Below are positions 42,587 through 51,060 of a stretch of 64,000 nucleotides of DNA, piece by piece. Each line of letters begins with the position of its first letter. Position 1 is the first letter of the stretch. Source of the DNA: Aureimonas jatrophae (lineage in GTDB: Bacteria > Pseudomonadota > Alphaproteobacteria > Rhizobiales > Rhizobiaceae); contig NZ_FNIT01000009.1 of the NCBI RefSeq assembly GCF_900104035.1, positions 1 through 64,000 of the forward strand, given 5' to 3'. The notes under the pieces were generated by a model that was given only the letters and a program-made list of their open reading frames with translations, ran no database searches and was not told where the DNA came from. Made by a program: the position numbers and the translations under genes.

Positions 42587-43036
42587 ATGAACCTTCTCCG
42601 CCTGATGGCGCTCGACGACGAGGATCTCGCCATCCTCTCGGCCCATGCGCAGGACGGGGTGGCGCGGATGGGCGACCTCGTCTACCTGCCGGGCGAGGAA
42701 CGGTTCGCGGTCGGCTTCAACCGCTTCGTCTGGGAGCGCGCCGCCCCGCGCCGGCGCTGGTTCGGGCGGCCCGTCGCCTTCGAGCGGCGGCGCTCCGCGC
42801 TTCACTTCGACCGCGTGCTCGCCGTGCGGCGCCAGAACCTGCCGGCCGATCCCGACGCCGTCCTGGCGCTCCTGGCCATCCGCTGGCACGCCGGCGAGGC
42901 CCCGTCCGGCACGGTGGAGCTTGTGTTCGCCGGCCAGGGCGCGATAAGGCTCGACGTCGAGTGCATCGAGGCCCAGCTCGCCGACCTCGGCCCGGCCTGG
43001 GACACGCTGGCGCGTCCCGACCACGACCGGGGCTGA
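42587..43036 (+). CDS. DUF2948 family protein
   Basis: 149 residues from the ATG at 42587 with GAGG six bases upstream. The start MNLLRLMALDDEDLAILSAH followed by AQDGVARMGDL is the DUF2948 signature. The core RFVWERAAPRRRW, RRRSALHFDRVLAVRRQNLP and GTVELVFAGQGAIRLDVECI complete it. The function is unknown. It is conserved in Rhizobiales directly ahead of hisD, as here (37 bp gap), which indicates a stable operon. Confidence 0.9.
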   Translation: MNLLRLMALDDEDLAILSAHAQDGVARMGDLVYLPGEERFAVGFNRFVWERAAPRRRWFGRPVAFERRRSALHFDRVLAVRRQNLPADPDAVLALLAIRWHAGEAPSGTVELVFAGQGAIRLDVECIEAQLADLGPAWDTLARPDHDRG

Positions 43037-43073
43037 GCGCGGCGGGCCATCCGTCCATAAGGTCCGTCCCGTC

Positions 43074-44375
43074 TTGCCCCAACGGCTCCACAGCGCCGAC
43101 ACCGACTTCGAGCGGCACTTCCGCGATCTGCTGGCCGCCAAGCGCGAAGCCTCGGTGGATGTCGAGGCGGCGGTGCGCGCGATCCTCGACGACGTGCGCG
43201 CGCGGGGCGACGCGGCGTTGATCGAATACACGCAGCGCTTCGACGCGCTGACACTCACGCCCGAGACGTTGCGCGTGTCGGCGGCGGAGATCGCGGCGGC
43301 GACCGAGGCGACGCCGCCCGAGACCATGGAGGCGCTGCGCTTCGCGCACGAGCGCATCCGCAGCCACCACGCCCGCCAGCGTCCGAGCGACGAGCGCTAC
43401 ACCGACGCGCTCGGCGCCGAACTCGGCCATCGCTGGACGGCGGTGGAGTCGGTCGGCCTCTACGTGCCGGGGGGAGCCGCGAGCTACCCCTCGTCCGTCC
43501 TGATGAACGCCGTTCCGGCCCAGGTCGCGGGCGTCGAGCGCATCGCCATGGTGGTGCCGGCCATGCGGGGCGCGCTGAACCCGCTGGTTCTGGCCGCCGC
43601 CGCGGTCGCGGGCGTCACCGAGATCTACCGGGTGGGCGGAGCGCAAGCGATCGCGGCGCTCGCCTACGGCACCGAGACGATTCCCGCCGTCGCCAAGATC
43701 GTCGGCCCCGGCAACGCCTATGTCGCAAGCGCCAAGCGGCAGGTCTTCGGGAGCGTCGGCATCGACATGGTGGCCGGCCCCTCCGAGGTGCTGGTGATCG
43801 CCGACGGCGAGAACGACCCGGACTGGCTGGCCGCCGACCTTCTGGCGCAGGCCGAGCACGACGCGGCGGCCCAATCGATCCTTCTCACCGACAGCGCCGA
43901 GCTCGCCGATGCCGTCGAGCGGGCGGTGGAACGCCAGCTCGCCACGCTGTCGCGCTCGGCGACGGCGCGCGAGAGCTGGGAGACCTTCGGCGCCGTGATC
44001 GTGGTGCGCGATCTTCTCGCCGAAGCGCCGGCGCTCGCCGACCGCATCGCGGCCGAGCATCTCGAGATCGCGACCGACGACCCGGACGCCGTGTTCTCGC
44101 GCATCCGCAACGCGGGTGCCGCCTTTCTCGGCCGCCATACGCCCGAGGTGATCGGCGACTATGTGGGCGGCTCCAACCACGTCCTGCCGACCGCGCGCTC
44201 GGCGCGCTTCTCGTCGGGCCTGTCGGTGCTCGACTTCGTGAAGCGCACCTCGATCCTGCGCCTGTCGGCCGATACGCTGCGCGCGCTCGCGCCGGCCGCG
44301 ATCGAGCTGGCGCGCGTGGAAGGGCTCGACGCCCACGCGCGTTCGGTCGCCATCCGCCTCAATCCCGGCGCCTGA
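43074..44375 (+). CDS. hisD: Histidinol dehydrogenase
   Basis: 433 residues, TTG start at 43074 with AAGG upstream. The family segments are [60 protein letters not shown] and [20 protein letters not shown]. The zinc- and substrate-binding [16 protein letters not shown] and the C-terminal [20 protein letters not shown] with its catalytic His also follow. It catalyses the last two oxidations of histidine synthesis, histidinol to histidine with two NAD. It is followed by UPF0262 and a phosphatase gene in the same orientation. Confidence 0.97.
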   Translation: MPQRLHSADTDFERHFRDLLAAKREASVDVEAAVRAILDDVRARGDAALIEYTQRFDALTLTPETLRVSAAEIAAATEATPPETMEALRFAHERIRSHHARQRPSDERYTDALGAELGHRWTAVESVGLYVPGGAASYPSSVLMNAVPAQVAGVERIAMVVPAMRGALNPLVLAAAAVAGVTEIYRVGGAQAIAALAYGTETIPAVAKIVGPGNAYVASAKRQVFGSVGIDMVAGPSEVLVIADGENDPDWLAADLLAQAEHDAAAQSILLTDSAELADAVERAVERQLATLSRSATARESWETFGAVIVVRDLLAEAPALADRIAAEHLEIATDDPDAVFSRIRNAGAAFLGRHTPEVIGDYVGGSNHVLPTARSARFSSGLSVLDFVKRTSILRLSADTLRALAPAAIELARVEGLDAHARSVAIRLNPGA

Positions 44376-44379
44376 CGCG

Positions 44380-44847
44380 ATGGGCACGGGTCGCCTCGTC
44401 GCGGTGGAGCTCGACGCCTCGGTGGGGCGCGCCTCGCCCGACGTCGAGCACGAGCGGCGCGTGGCGATCGTCGACCTTCTGGAGGAGAACCGCTTCGAGC
44501 CGGCGGGCGCCCCCGAGGGTCCCCTGCGGCTGCGGCTCTCGCTGGCCGACCGGCGCCTCGTCTTCGACATCCGCTCGGACGGCGATCAGGTGCTCGTGAC
44601 CCACATCCTGTCGCTCACGCCCTTCCGGCGCGTGATCCGCGACTATTTCCTGATCTGCGACAGCTACCAGGAGGCGATCCGCACCGCCACGCCCTCGCAG
44701 ATCGAGGCGATCGACATGGGCCGGCGCGGCATCCACAACGACGGGTCCGACCTCCTGCGCGAGCGGCTCGAGGGCAAGATCGCGCTCGACAAGGACACGG
44801 CGCGGCGCCTGTTCACGCTGATCTGCGTGCTGCATCGGCGCTCATGA
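44380..44847 (+). CDS. UPF0262 family protein
   Basis: 155 residues, 4 bp after hisD. Characteristic stretches are [58 protein letters not shown] and [20 protein letters not shown], ending [19 protein letters not shown]. The family is almost confined to Alphaproteobacteria and its function is unknown. The hisD-UPF0262-phosphatase order is conserved there. Confidence 0.93.
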   Translation: MGTGRLVAVELDASVGRASPDVEHERRVAIVDLLEENRFEPAGAPEGPLRLRLSLADRRLVFDIRSDGDQVLVTHILSLTPFRRVIRDYFLICDSYQEAIRTATPSQIEAIDMGRRGIHNDGSDLLRERLEGKIALDKDTARRLFTLICVLHRRS

Positions 44848-44882
44848 GGGATGGGGACGCGCATGCACGAGGCAGCGGCGAG

Positions 44883-45320
44883 ATGAGCGAGACCCCGGCA
44901 GGCGCGCCCGGCTCGATCCTGTTCGTGTGCGGGCAGAACTCGATCCGCTCGCCCATGGCCGAGGCCATCGCACGCGCCGTGCTGCCGGGTACCTACGTCG
45001 CCTCGGCGGGCGTGAAGGGAGGCGAGCGCGACCCCTTCGTGGACGTGGTGCTGGCGGAAGAGGGCCTGTCGCTCGGCGACCGCAAGCCCCAGACCGTCGA
45101 GGATCTGGCGGACGGCTATTTCGACCTCGTGGTGACGCTCTCGCCGGAAGCGCACCATGCGGTGATGGACGCGACCGGCGCCGACGCCACGGCGGTGGAG
45201 TTCTGGCCGATGCCCGACCCCTCCGTCGTGAACGGCAGCCGGGACCAGATCCTCGACGCCTACCGCGACCTCTACCGGCGCATGCGTCGGCGGCTCGCCG
45301 AGTTCGGCGAGCGCCCCTAG
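44883..45320 (+). CDS. Low-molecular-weight protein-tyrosine-phosphatase-like protein
   Basis: 145 residues from the ATG at 44883; an earlier in-frame ATG at 44844 overlaps UPF0262 by 4 nt and is also possible. The N-terminal P-loop FVCGQNSIRSPMAEAIARAV has the C-x5-R-S signature of LMW phosphatases, and WPMPDPSVVNGSRDQILDAY carries the general-acid Asp in DP. The family also includes arsenate reductases, but the redox cysteine pair of ArsC is not apparent. Substrates are unknown. It is the last gene of the hisD group, 13 bp from the convergent efflux gene. Confidence 0.88.
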   Translation: MSETPAGAPGSILFVCGQNSIRSPMAEAIARAVLPGTYVASAGVKGGERDPFVDVVLAEEGLSLGDRKPQTVEDLADGYFDLVVTLSPEAHHAVMDATGADATAVEFWPMPDPSVVNGSRDQILDAYRDLYRRMRRRLAEFGERP

Positions 45321-45333
45321 CGTCGGTCGCCCG

Positions 45334-46929
45334 TCAGTGGGCGTCGGCCTTCACGGCGGACTTCGGCTTGGCGATGAAGACCGTCATGACGCACAGGCCC
45401 GCAAACAGCGCGGTCAGAAACAGGAACACGTCCGAAAACGCCATGACGCTCGCCTCGCGCCGCACGAGGCTGGTGAGCTGGCCGATCGCGGCGTTCGAGC
45501 CATCCAGCCCGCCGGCCGAGAGGCTGGCGGCCATCTGCGACAGGCGATCCTCGGCGATCTGCGAACCCCAGCGCACGCGCTCGGCCAGACGGTCGTAGTG
45601 CAGCGCCGTGCGGTCGTTGATCATCGTGTTGATGATTGCGAGCCCTACCGCGCCCCCGAGGTTGCGCGTCAGGTTGTAGAGGCCGGACGCCCCCTTCATC
45701 TTGTCGGGGGTCAGCGTGCCGAGCGCCACGTTGTTGATCGGCACCATCGCCATCATGAGGCCGAAGCCGCGCAGGATCTGGGGCACGAAGAGCTCGCGGA
45801 AGTCCCAGTCGTGGGTGATGCCGCTCATCAGCCACGTGCCCAGCGCGAACGAGGTGAAACCCATCAGCATCATGACGCGCGGGTCGAGCTTGGTGGACAG
45901 CTTGCCCGAGATCGGCGCCGTCGCGAACATGGCCAGGCCCGACACGAACATGGTCTCGCCGATCATCAGCGAATCGTAGCCCCGGATGCGGCCGAGATAG
46001 ACGGGGTAGAGGTAGGTCAGGCCGTAGAGCCCGACGCCCATGATGAACGAGAAGAGCGAGCCAAAGGCGAAGTTGCGGTTGGTGAAGGCCGTGAGGTCGA
46101 CGATCGGCTGCTTGGCCGTAAAGGCGCGGTACAGGAACAGAAGCGCGCCGATCACCAGGATCACGGTCATGACGACGATCACGTCGTCGTCGAACCAGTC
46201 GTCGAGTGGCCCCTCCTCGAGAACGTATTCCAGCGAGCCGAGGAAGGCCGCCATGCCGAGAAGGCCGAACCAGTCGAAGTCCTTGAAGAGCCCGAGATTG
46301 GGCTTATCGAAGTCGACGAGGTTCCAGACCGCGATCGCGACCACGATGCCGAACGGCACGTTGACCAGGAACAGCCAGTGCCAGGACAGGGCATGGCTGA
46401 GATAGCCTCCCACGGTCGGGCCGATCGTGGGCGCGAGCGTGGCCACGAGGCCGATCATCGGCGACACCACGGCGCGCTTGGAGGGCGGGAAGATCGTGAA
46501 GGCGGCCGCGAACACGCTCGGGATCATGCCGCCGCCGATGAAGCCCTGCAGCGCGCGGTAGAAGATCATCTGGTCGATGTTGGTGGCGGTCGCGCAGAGC
46601 GCGGACGACGCCGTGAAGCCGGCCGCCGCCAGCGTGAACAGGACGCGCGTCGACAGCATCCGGGCCAGAAACCCGGACAACGGGATCATGATTACCTCGG
46701 CGATCAGGTAGGCCGTCTGGACCCACGCGATCTCGTCGGTCGAGGCCGACAGGCCCGCCTGGATCTCGGCGAGCGAGGCCGACACGATCTGGATATCGAG
46801 GATCGCCATGAACATGCCGAACACCATCGCCATGAAGGCGAGCATCCGGCGCAGCGGCACGGCATCGGGCGCGGCGGGAGGCGCTGCGGCGCGCGGGGGG
46901 CCGCCGGCTGTGAGGGTCGTGGAGGACAT
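45334..46929 (-). CDS. emrB: DHA2-family MFS drug efflux transporter (EmrB type)
   Basis: 531 residues, about 14 membrane helices. The N-terminal MLAFMAMVFGMFMAILDIQI carries the motif D1 (LDIQIVSAS form). WVQTAYLIAEVIMIPLSGFL and FFALQG-like MIFYRALQGFIGGGMIPSVF follow, then MIGLVATLAPTIGPTVGGYL with antiporter motif C. The 14-TM class pairs with a membrane-fusion protein, here the upstream EmrA-like gene. It probably exports hydrophobic toxic compounds across both membranes together with a TolC-type protein encoded elsewhere. A long hairpin lies between emrA and this gene. Confidence 0.93.
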   Translation of the reverse strand: MSSTTLTAGGPPRAAAPPAAPDAVPLRRMLAFMAMVFGMFMAILDIQIVSASLAEIQAGLSASTDEIAWVQTAYLIAEVIMIPLSGFLARMLSTRVLFTLAAAGFTASSALCATATNIDQMIFYRALQGFIGGGMIPSVFAAAFTIFPPSKRAVVSPMIGLVATLAPTIGPTVGGYLSHALSWHWLFLVNVPFGIVVAIAVWNLVDFDKPNLGLFKDFDWFGLLGMAAFLGSLEYVLEEGPLDDWFDDDVIVVMTVILVIGALLFLYRAFTAKQPIVDLTAFTNRNFAFGSLFSFIMGVGLYGLTYLYPVYLGRIRGYDSLMIGETMFVSGLAMFATAPISGKLSTKLDPRVMMLMGFTSFALGTWLMSGITHDWDFRELFVPQILRGFGLMMAMVPINNVALGTLTPDKMKGASGLYNLTRNLGGAVGLAIINTMINDRTALHYDRLAERVRWGSQIAEDRLSQMAASLSAGGLDGSNAAIGQLTSLVRREASVMAFSDVFLFLTALFAGLCVMTVFIAKPKSAVKADAH

Positions 46930-46966
46930 GGCATCCCGCCTTTCGCGAGAAGGGTGGCGCGGGACA

Positions 46967-47001
46967 CGCGCGCAGGACGCTCAAAGAGCGTCTTGCGCGC
47001 G
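46967..47001. repeat. Long perfect-like hairpin between emrA and emrB
   Basis: The arms 46967-46982 and 46986-47001 pair over 16 bp with one imperfect position (46975/46993), around loop AAA. The inner part is GACGCTC-AAA-GAGCGTC. It lies in the 78-bp gap between emrA and emrB, so the mRNA would carry a very stable hairpin there. No T tract follows in the direction of transcription, arguing for a stability or attenuation element more than a full terminator. Confidence 0.7.
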
Positions 47002-47007
47002 GCGTCG

Positions 47008-48213
47008 TCAGTGGGCGGCGGCCTGGGTCTCGGTGGCGCCCGGCGCGGTGCGCCGGTCCACCGACACGGTGACCGAAAGGCCCGGCCGCAGCTTGCCGGA
47101 ATGGGCGTCTGCAGGGTCGATCGCGATGCGCACCGGCACGCGCTGCACGATCTTGGTGAAGTTGCCGGTCGCGTTGTCGGCCGGCAGCAGGGAGAAGACC
47201 GAGCCCGAGGCCGGCGAGACCGACTCCACCGTACCCGTCACCTCGACGCCCGGCAGCGCATCGACCTCGATGCGGGCCCGCTCGCCGGCGACGATTTCGC
47301 CGAGCTGCGTTTCCTTGAAGTTCGCGTCGACGAAGACCTTGTCGAGCGGGACGATCGCGGCGAGCCGCCGGCTTGGCGACACGAGGTCGCCCGGCTGCGC
47401 CGCCAGGTTGCCGACGATGCCGTCGTAGGGCGCGCGCAGCGTCGTGAAGGACAGGTCACGCGCCGCCTGGTCGCGGTCGACCTCGAGCTCGCCGGTCTTG
47501 CTCTCGCCTTCCTTGATCTGTGCATCGAGCACGCCGACCTGCGCCTGTGCGGCGCTGATCGTGGCGTCGGCGCCCGCAAGCCGGGCGTCGGCCGCCGCCT
47601 TGGCGGAACGGGCCTGGTCGAGCACGACCTGCGTGCCCGCGCCCGACTGGACGAGGCGCTGGGCGCGCTGGAGGTCGAGCGCGGCCTGATCCGCCGTGCT
47701 CTGGAGCGCGGTGCGGTTGGCCTGCGCCTCGCCGACCTGGCGCTCGGCGGCCTCGCGCTGGGCGCGCACGCTATCGATCGTGGCGTTCTGGGTGGCAAGC
47801 TTGGCCTCGGCCGAGCGCAAGGCCAGCCGGTAGTCGCCCGGATCGATCTCGACGATCGGATCGCCGGCCTTCACGGTCTGGTTCTCGACCACGGGAACGC
47901 TGGCGATGTAGCCGGTGATCTTCGGCGTCATGATCGCCATGTCGGCCGAGACATAGGCATCGTCGGTCGTCACCATGAAGCGACCGTCGATCCACCACTG
48001 GTGTCCGAACCAGGCGCCGCCTGCCACCGCCGCCAGAAGCACGCCGGACAGGACCAGCTTGCGCAAGCCCCCGCCCTTGCGTTTCTGCGGCGCCGCAGCC
48101 TGTGCCGGCGCGGAAACGGGCGCGGTCTCGGACGTCTTGCGGCCGACGACCTCAAGACGGGGCTGCGCGCGTTCGCCGGGCTCTCCGACCTTCTCGGTGA
48201 CGGACTGGGACAT
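47008..48213 (-). CDS. emrA: HlyD/EmrA-family membrane fusion protein
   Basis: 401 residues. Cytoplasmic N-terminus of about 45 residues, one membrane helix at about 48-68 (LVLSGVLLAAVAGGAWFGHQ), then the biotinyl-lipoyl domain half DDAYVSADMAIMTPKITGYI. A coiled-coil hairpin follows (VRAQREAAERQVGEAQANRT), then the returning lipoyl half TLRAPYDGIVGNLAAQPGDL. Last are the beta barrel VFVDANFKETQLGEIVAGER and FSLLPADNATGNFTKIVQRV, a strong EmrA/HlyD_3 signature. It links the EmrB-like pump to an outer-membrane channel. GAGG six bases upstream sets the ATG. Confidence 0.94.
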   Translation of the reverse strand: MSQSVTEKVGEPGERAQPRLEVVGRKTSETAPVSAPAQAAAPQKRKGGGLRKLVLSGVLLAAVAGGAWFGHQWWIDGRFMVTTDDAYVSADMAIMTPKITGYIASVPVVENQTVKAGDPIVEIDPGDYRLALRSAEAKLATQNATIDSVRAQREAAERQVGEAQANRTALQSTADQAALDLQRAQRLVQSGAGTQVVLDQARSAKAAADARLAGADATISAAQAQVGVLDAQIKEGESKTGELEVDRDQAARDLSFTTLRAPYDGIVGNLAAQPGDLVSPSRRLAAIVPLDKVFVDANFKETQLGEIVAGERARIEVDALPGVEVTGTVESVSPASGSVFSLLPADNATGNFTKIVQRVPVRIAIDPADAHSGKLRPGLSVTVSVDRRTAPGATETQAAAH

Positions 48214-48229
48214 GACAACCTCGGGGAAA

Positions 48230-48254
48230 ATCGAACCGAACCGTTCAGTTCGAT
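48230..48254. promoter_or_regulatory. 25-bp palindromic operator between emrA and tetR-type genes
   Basis: Outer arms ATCGAAC (48230-48236) and GTTCGAT (48248-48254) and inner arms GAAC (48238-48241) and GTTC (48243-48246) are centred on 48242. Twelve flanking positions per side include only one mismatched pair (48237/48247). This is the size and form of a TetR-family dimer site. It sits 17 bp before the emrA start, and a TTGAC at 48256 could be the -35 of the divergent regulator gene. A bound repressor could block both. Confidence 0.8.
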
Positions 48255-48353
48255 CTTGACGTAACGCGCTCGCGCGAGCATTTCAAGCGGGTCGAGGTGC
48301 ACTGCAAAAAGAAAGTTCACCTTACCGTGAAGATCGTTTGAACGGAGCTGTCC

Positions 48354-49016
48354 TTGAGCGAGACCTTGGCGCGGATCGGCCTTGGCGAAGGTCGCAGCGC
48401 AGCCGGCGAGGATCCGGCCAAGCGCCGCCAGATCCTGGAAGGCGCGAAGCGCGTTTTCGTCTCGACCGGCTTCGACGCCGCCTCGATGAACGACATCACG
48501 CGCGAGAGCGGCGTCTCGAAGTCGACCCTCTACGTGTATTTCCGCTCCAAGGAGGAACTCTTCCACGCGCTGATCGCGGAGGAGCGCGAAGCATATTTCG
48601 CGGATATCGAGGAGCTTCTTCTGGACGCCGAGGCACCGGCCGTGACGCTCGGGCGCTTCGCACGGCGGCTCTTCGACCTGATGTTGTCGCCCGAGGCGAT
48701 GACCGCCAAGCGCACGGTGATCGCGGTGGCGAGCCGCATGCCCGAGCTCGGACGCGAGTTCTATCGGCGCGGGCCGATGCGCGGCCTGGCGCTGGTGTCG
48801 GACTACGTCCGGCGGGCTTGCGAGCTGGGTTCGCTGCGGGCCGAGGATCCCGACCTAGCGGCCTCCCAGTTCATCGAGCTGGCGACCGCCGGCGTCTTGC
48901 GGCGCCGCTTCTTCGACGACCAGGCACCGCCCCTGTCGCTGGCCGAGCGCGACCGCATCGTCGATTCGGCGGTGCGCGTGTTCATGGCGGCCTACGGACC
49001 CGACCGGCGGGACTGA
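48354..49016 (+). CDS. TetR-family transcriptional regulator
   Basis: 220 residues from the TTG at 48354, supported by CGGAG six bases upstream. The N-terminal helix-turn-helix is RRQILEGAKRVFVSTGFDAA, then SMNDITRESGVSKSTLYVYF and RSKEELFHALI, a canonical TetR_N domain. The C-terminal ligand domain (about 90-205) resembles TetR_C_7/AefR-like domains (KRTVIAVASRMPELGREFYR). It is divergent from emrA across a 140-bp region containing a 25-bp palindrome, so it most likely represses the efflux operon and itself. Confidence 0.9.
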   Translation: MSETLARIGLGEGRSAAGEDPAKRRQILEGAKRVFVSTGFDAASMNDITRESGVSKSTLYVYFRSKEELFHALIAEEREAYFADIEELLLDAEAPAVTLGRFARRLFDLMLSPEAMTAKRTVIAVASRMPELGREFYRRGPMRGLALVSDYVRRACELGSLRAEDPDLAASQFIELATAGVLRRRFFDDQAPPLSLAERDRIVDSAVRVFMAAYGPDRRD

Positions 49017-49035
49017 GGCCTCCGGCCCGTGCGCG

Positions 49036-49728
49036 TCAGCGTCCGGGCGTGGCGAAATCCGCGATCGCCGCCTGGACCTCGGCCATGCCCCAGCCCTTCT
49101 CGGACGAGGTCGACAGGATCGCGGGATAGGCGGCGGGCCGCTTGCGGATCAGCTCGCGCGTCGCGGCCTCCAGCTTGGGCAGGGCGAGGTTCGAGATCTT
49201 GTCGGCCTTGGTCAGCACGATCTGATAGGACACGGCAGCCTTGTCGAGGAGCTGGAGAACCTCGATGTCGTTGCCCTTGATGCCGTGGCGCGCATCGATC
49301 AGCACGAACACGCGCTTCAGCGTCGCGCGTCCCCGCAGGTAGTCGAAGACCAGCTTCGTCCAGGCGTCGACCTGGTCCTTGGGCGCCTTGGCATAGCCGT
49401 AGCCCGGCATGTCGACGAGCGCGAGCGGCGGCAGGTCGCTCCCCTCGCCGGAATAGCCGTCCGGCACGAAGTAGTTGAGCTCCTGCGTGCGCCCCGGCGT
49501 GTTGGACGTGCGCGCCAGGCCCTTCTGACCCACCAGCCCGTTGATCAGCGACGACTTGCCGACGTTGGAGCGTCCCGCGAACGCCACCTCCGGCGGCCCC
49601 TCGGGCGGCAGGAACTTCATGGACGGCACGCCCCGGATGAACACCCAGGGTTTGGCAAAGAAGAGACGCGCCGATTCCAGCCGGGCGGCTTCGGCGGCCG
49701 CCGCCGTATCCGGTGTCGCCTCGTTCAT
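49036..49728 (-). CDS. engB: Ribosome biogenesis GTP-binding protein EngB/YsxC
   Basis: 230 residues. GTPase motifs: G1 [21 protein letters not shown]2 [15 protein letters not shown]3 [14 protein letters not shown]4 VLTKADKI, G5 region STSSEKGWG. EngB (YihA) is an essential factor in assembly of the large ribosomal subunit. In many Rhizobiales it lies by yidC and argB; here those neighbours are missing and it is flanked by a TetR-type gene and an iron transporter, so local order has changed. Confidence 0.96.
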   Translation of the reverse strand: MNEATPDTAAAAEAARLESARLFFAKPWVFIRGVPSMKFLPPEGPPEVAFAGRSNVGKSSLINGLVGQKGLARTSNTPGRTQELNYFVPDGYSGEGSDLPPLALVDMPGYGYAKAPKDQVDAWTKLVFDYLRGRATLKRVFVLIDARHGIKGNDIEVLQLLDKAAVSYQIVLTKADKISNLALPKLEAATRELIRKRPAAYPAILSTSSEKGWGMAEVQAAIADFATPGR

Positions 49729-49953
49729 GCGGCCTGCTCCGCCGCGACAGGTCCTGGCGGGTTCGAAAAGGGTCGGGGCCCGGCGGGCATGGCGGCTCCT
49801 GGCTCTCAGGATCGGGCGGGACGCGAGGCCCCACGGGATGGGAAGGGTCCGGCTTTACGGGAAACATGGCGACGGCGCCAGCGGGCGGGTATCCGCGGCA
49901 TCTGCGCGGGCTGCCCGCATGCCTCGTCGTCCGGCGGCGCGAGGGGCGTTTAG

Positions 49954-49970
49954 TTGACTACCGCCGTCAA
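49954..49970. promoter_or_regulatory. Candidate RirA-type iron-responsive operator
   Basis: TTGA (49954-49957), nine bases, TCAA (49967-49970): the TGA-N9-TCA arrangement of the IRO box bound by RirA in rhizobia. It lies 46 bp before the chosen ATG of the iron-siderophore-type binding protein gene. The TTG at 49954 that opens a longer reading frame is inside this site, which argues against it as a start codon. Confidence 0.55.
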
Positions 49971-50016
49971 GTTTGCGACGTCGGGCCGATCCGCCGGCCG
50001 CCGCGAGTTGCGCTTG

Positions 50017-51060
50017 ATGACCCCGTTTTTTTCCCATGGCCGGCCTACGGCGCGCACCCCTTCGGCCAGCGACGATCGCGGCCCCACGCGCCGTGCCGTT
50101 CTCGGCGGCCTCGCCGCCGCGCTGGTCGCCGCACCCGCCCGCGCGGCGGACATCCGCTTCGAGCACGTATTCGGCGAGACCGTTCTGGCCCGGCCCGCCA
50201 CGCGTGTGGTTTCGCTCGGCTTCACGACGCAGGATCCGCTTCTGGCGCTGGGCGTCCCGCCGGTCGCGGTGCGCGCCTGGTTCGGCGACCAGCCGAACTC
50301 GATCTGGCCCTGGGCCCAGCCGTTCCTAGACGGGGCGACGCCCACCGTGATCGCCGGCGAGGTGGCGATGGAAACCGTCGCCTCGCTCCAGCCCGACCTG
50401 ATCGTCGCGATCGGATCCGGCATCACGCAGGACGAATACGCGATCCTCTCGCAGATCGCGCCGACCCTGATGCAGCCGCCGGGCGCAGCGACCTATGCGC
50501 TGCCCTGGGACGAGACGACGCGTCTTCTGGGCCGTGCGCTCGGCCGCGAGACGCTGGCCGAGGAGCGTGTGGCGCAGACACGCCAGCTCTTTGCGGAAGC
50601 GCGCGCTCGCCATCCCGACTGGGAAGGTCGCAGCGCCATCGCCGCCTACCACTTCGGCGGAGAGACCGGTGCCTTCACGGCAGAGGATACGCGCGGCCGC
50701 TTCCTGACCGAGCTCGGCTTCCGGACGCCGGAAGCCATCACCCGCCTGGGCGGCGGCAACTTCTATGCGGGACTGTCGCCCGAGGACCTGTCGCCGCTGG
50801 ATGTGGATCTCCTGGTCTGGGTCTCGTCGCTGGATGCGGTTCCGGACCTGGCGGCCCTGCCCATGCGGCGTCTCCTTCGGGCGCACGCGCAGGGACGCGA
50901 GGTTTTTGCGGGCGCGCTCACGGCCGGTGCCCTGTCGTTCGGCAGCGTCCTGTCCCTTCCCTTCGCGCTGTCGCAGCTGGAAAGCGACATCGCCCTGGCG
51001 CTCGACGGCGATCCCTCGACGCGGGTTTCCTCGGCCGACCGGGCGGGCCTGGCGCCTTGA
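50017..51060 (+). CDS. Iron-siderophore ABC transporter substrate-binding protein (FecB/FhuD-like)
   Basis: 347 residues from the ATG at 50017. A longer frame back to a TTG at 49954 would start inside the probable operator and places the signal sequence too far in. A twin-arginine type signal (PTRRAVLGGLAAALVAAPAR) ends near residue 47. The class III solute-binding fold shows in TRVVSLGFTTQDPLLALGVP, VAMETVASLQPDLIVAIGSG and LLVWVSSLDAVPDLAALPMR. The cognate permeases and ATPase follow, coupled by short overlaps. Substrate is probably a ferric siderophore; which one is not shown. Confidence 0.9.
   Translation: MTPFFSHGRPTARTPSASDDRGPTRRAVLGGLAAALVAAPARAADIRFEHVFGETVLARPATRVVSLGFTTQDPLLALGVPPVAVRAWFGDQPNSIWPWAQPFLDGATPTVIAGEVAMETVASLQPDLIVAIGSGITQDEYAILSQIAPTLMQPPGAATYALPWDETTRLLGRALGRETLAEERVAQTRQLFAEARARHPDWEGRSAIAAYHFGGETGAFTAEDTRGRFLTELGFRTPEAITRLGGGNFYAGLSPEDLSPLDVDLLVWVSSLDAVPDLAALPMRRLLRAHAQGREVFAGALTAGALSFGSVLSLPFALSQLESDIALALDGDPSTRVSSADRAGLAP

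Noticed and set aside
44883-45320. Arsenate reductase identity for the phosphatase-like gene
   Set aside because: The C-x5-R loop fits LMW phosphatases, but the extra redox cysteine pair of ArsC is not seen and no ars genes are near.
45337-48264. A 975-codon plus-strand open frame opposite emrB and emrA
   Set aside because: His/Arg/Gly-rich antisense shadow. The minus strand encodes a membrane transporter and fusion protein with full motifs.
49954-50016. TTG start giving a longer iron-binding protein
   Set aside because: The TTG lies within a TTGA-N9-TCAA operator-like site, and the extension displaces the Tat-type signal from the N-terminus.
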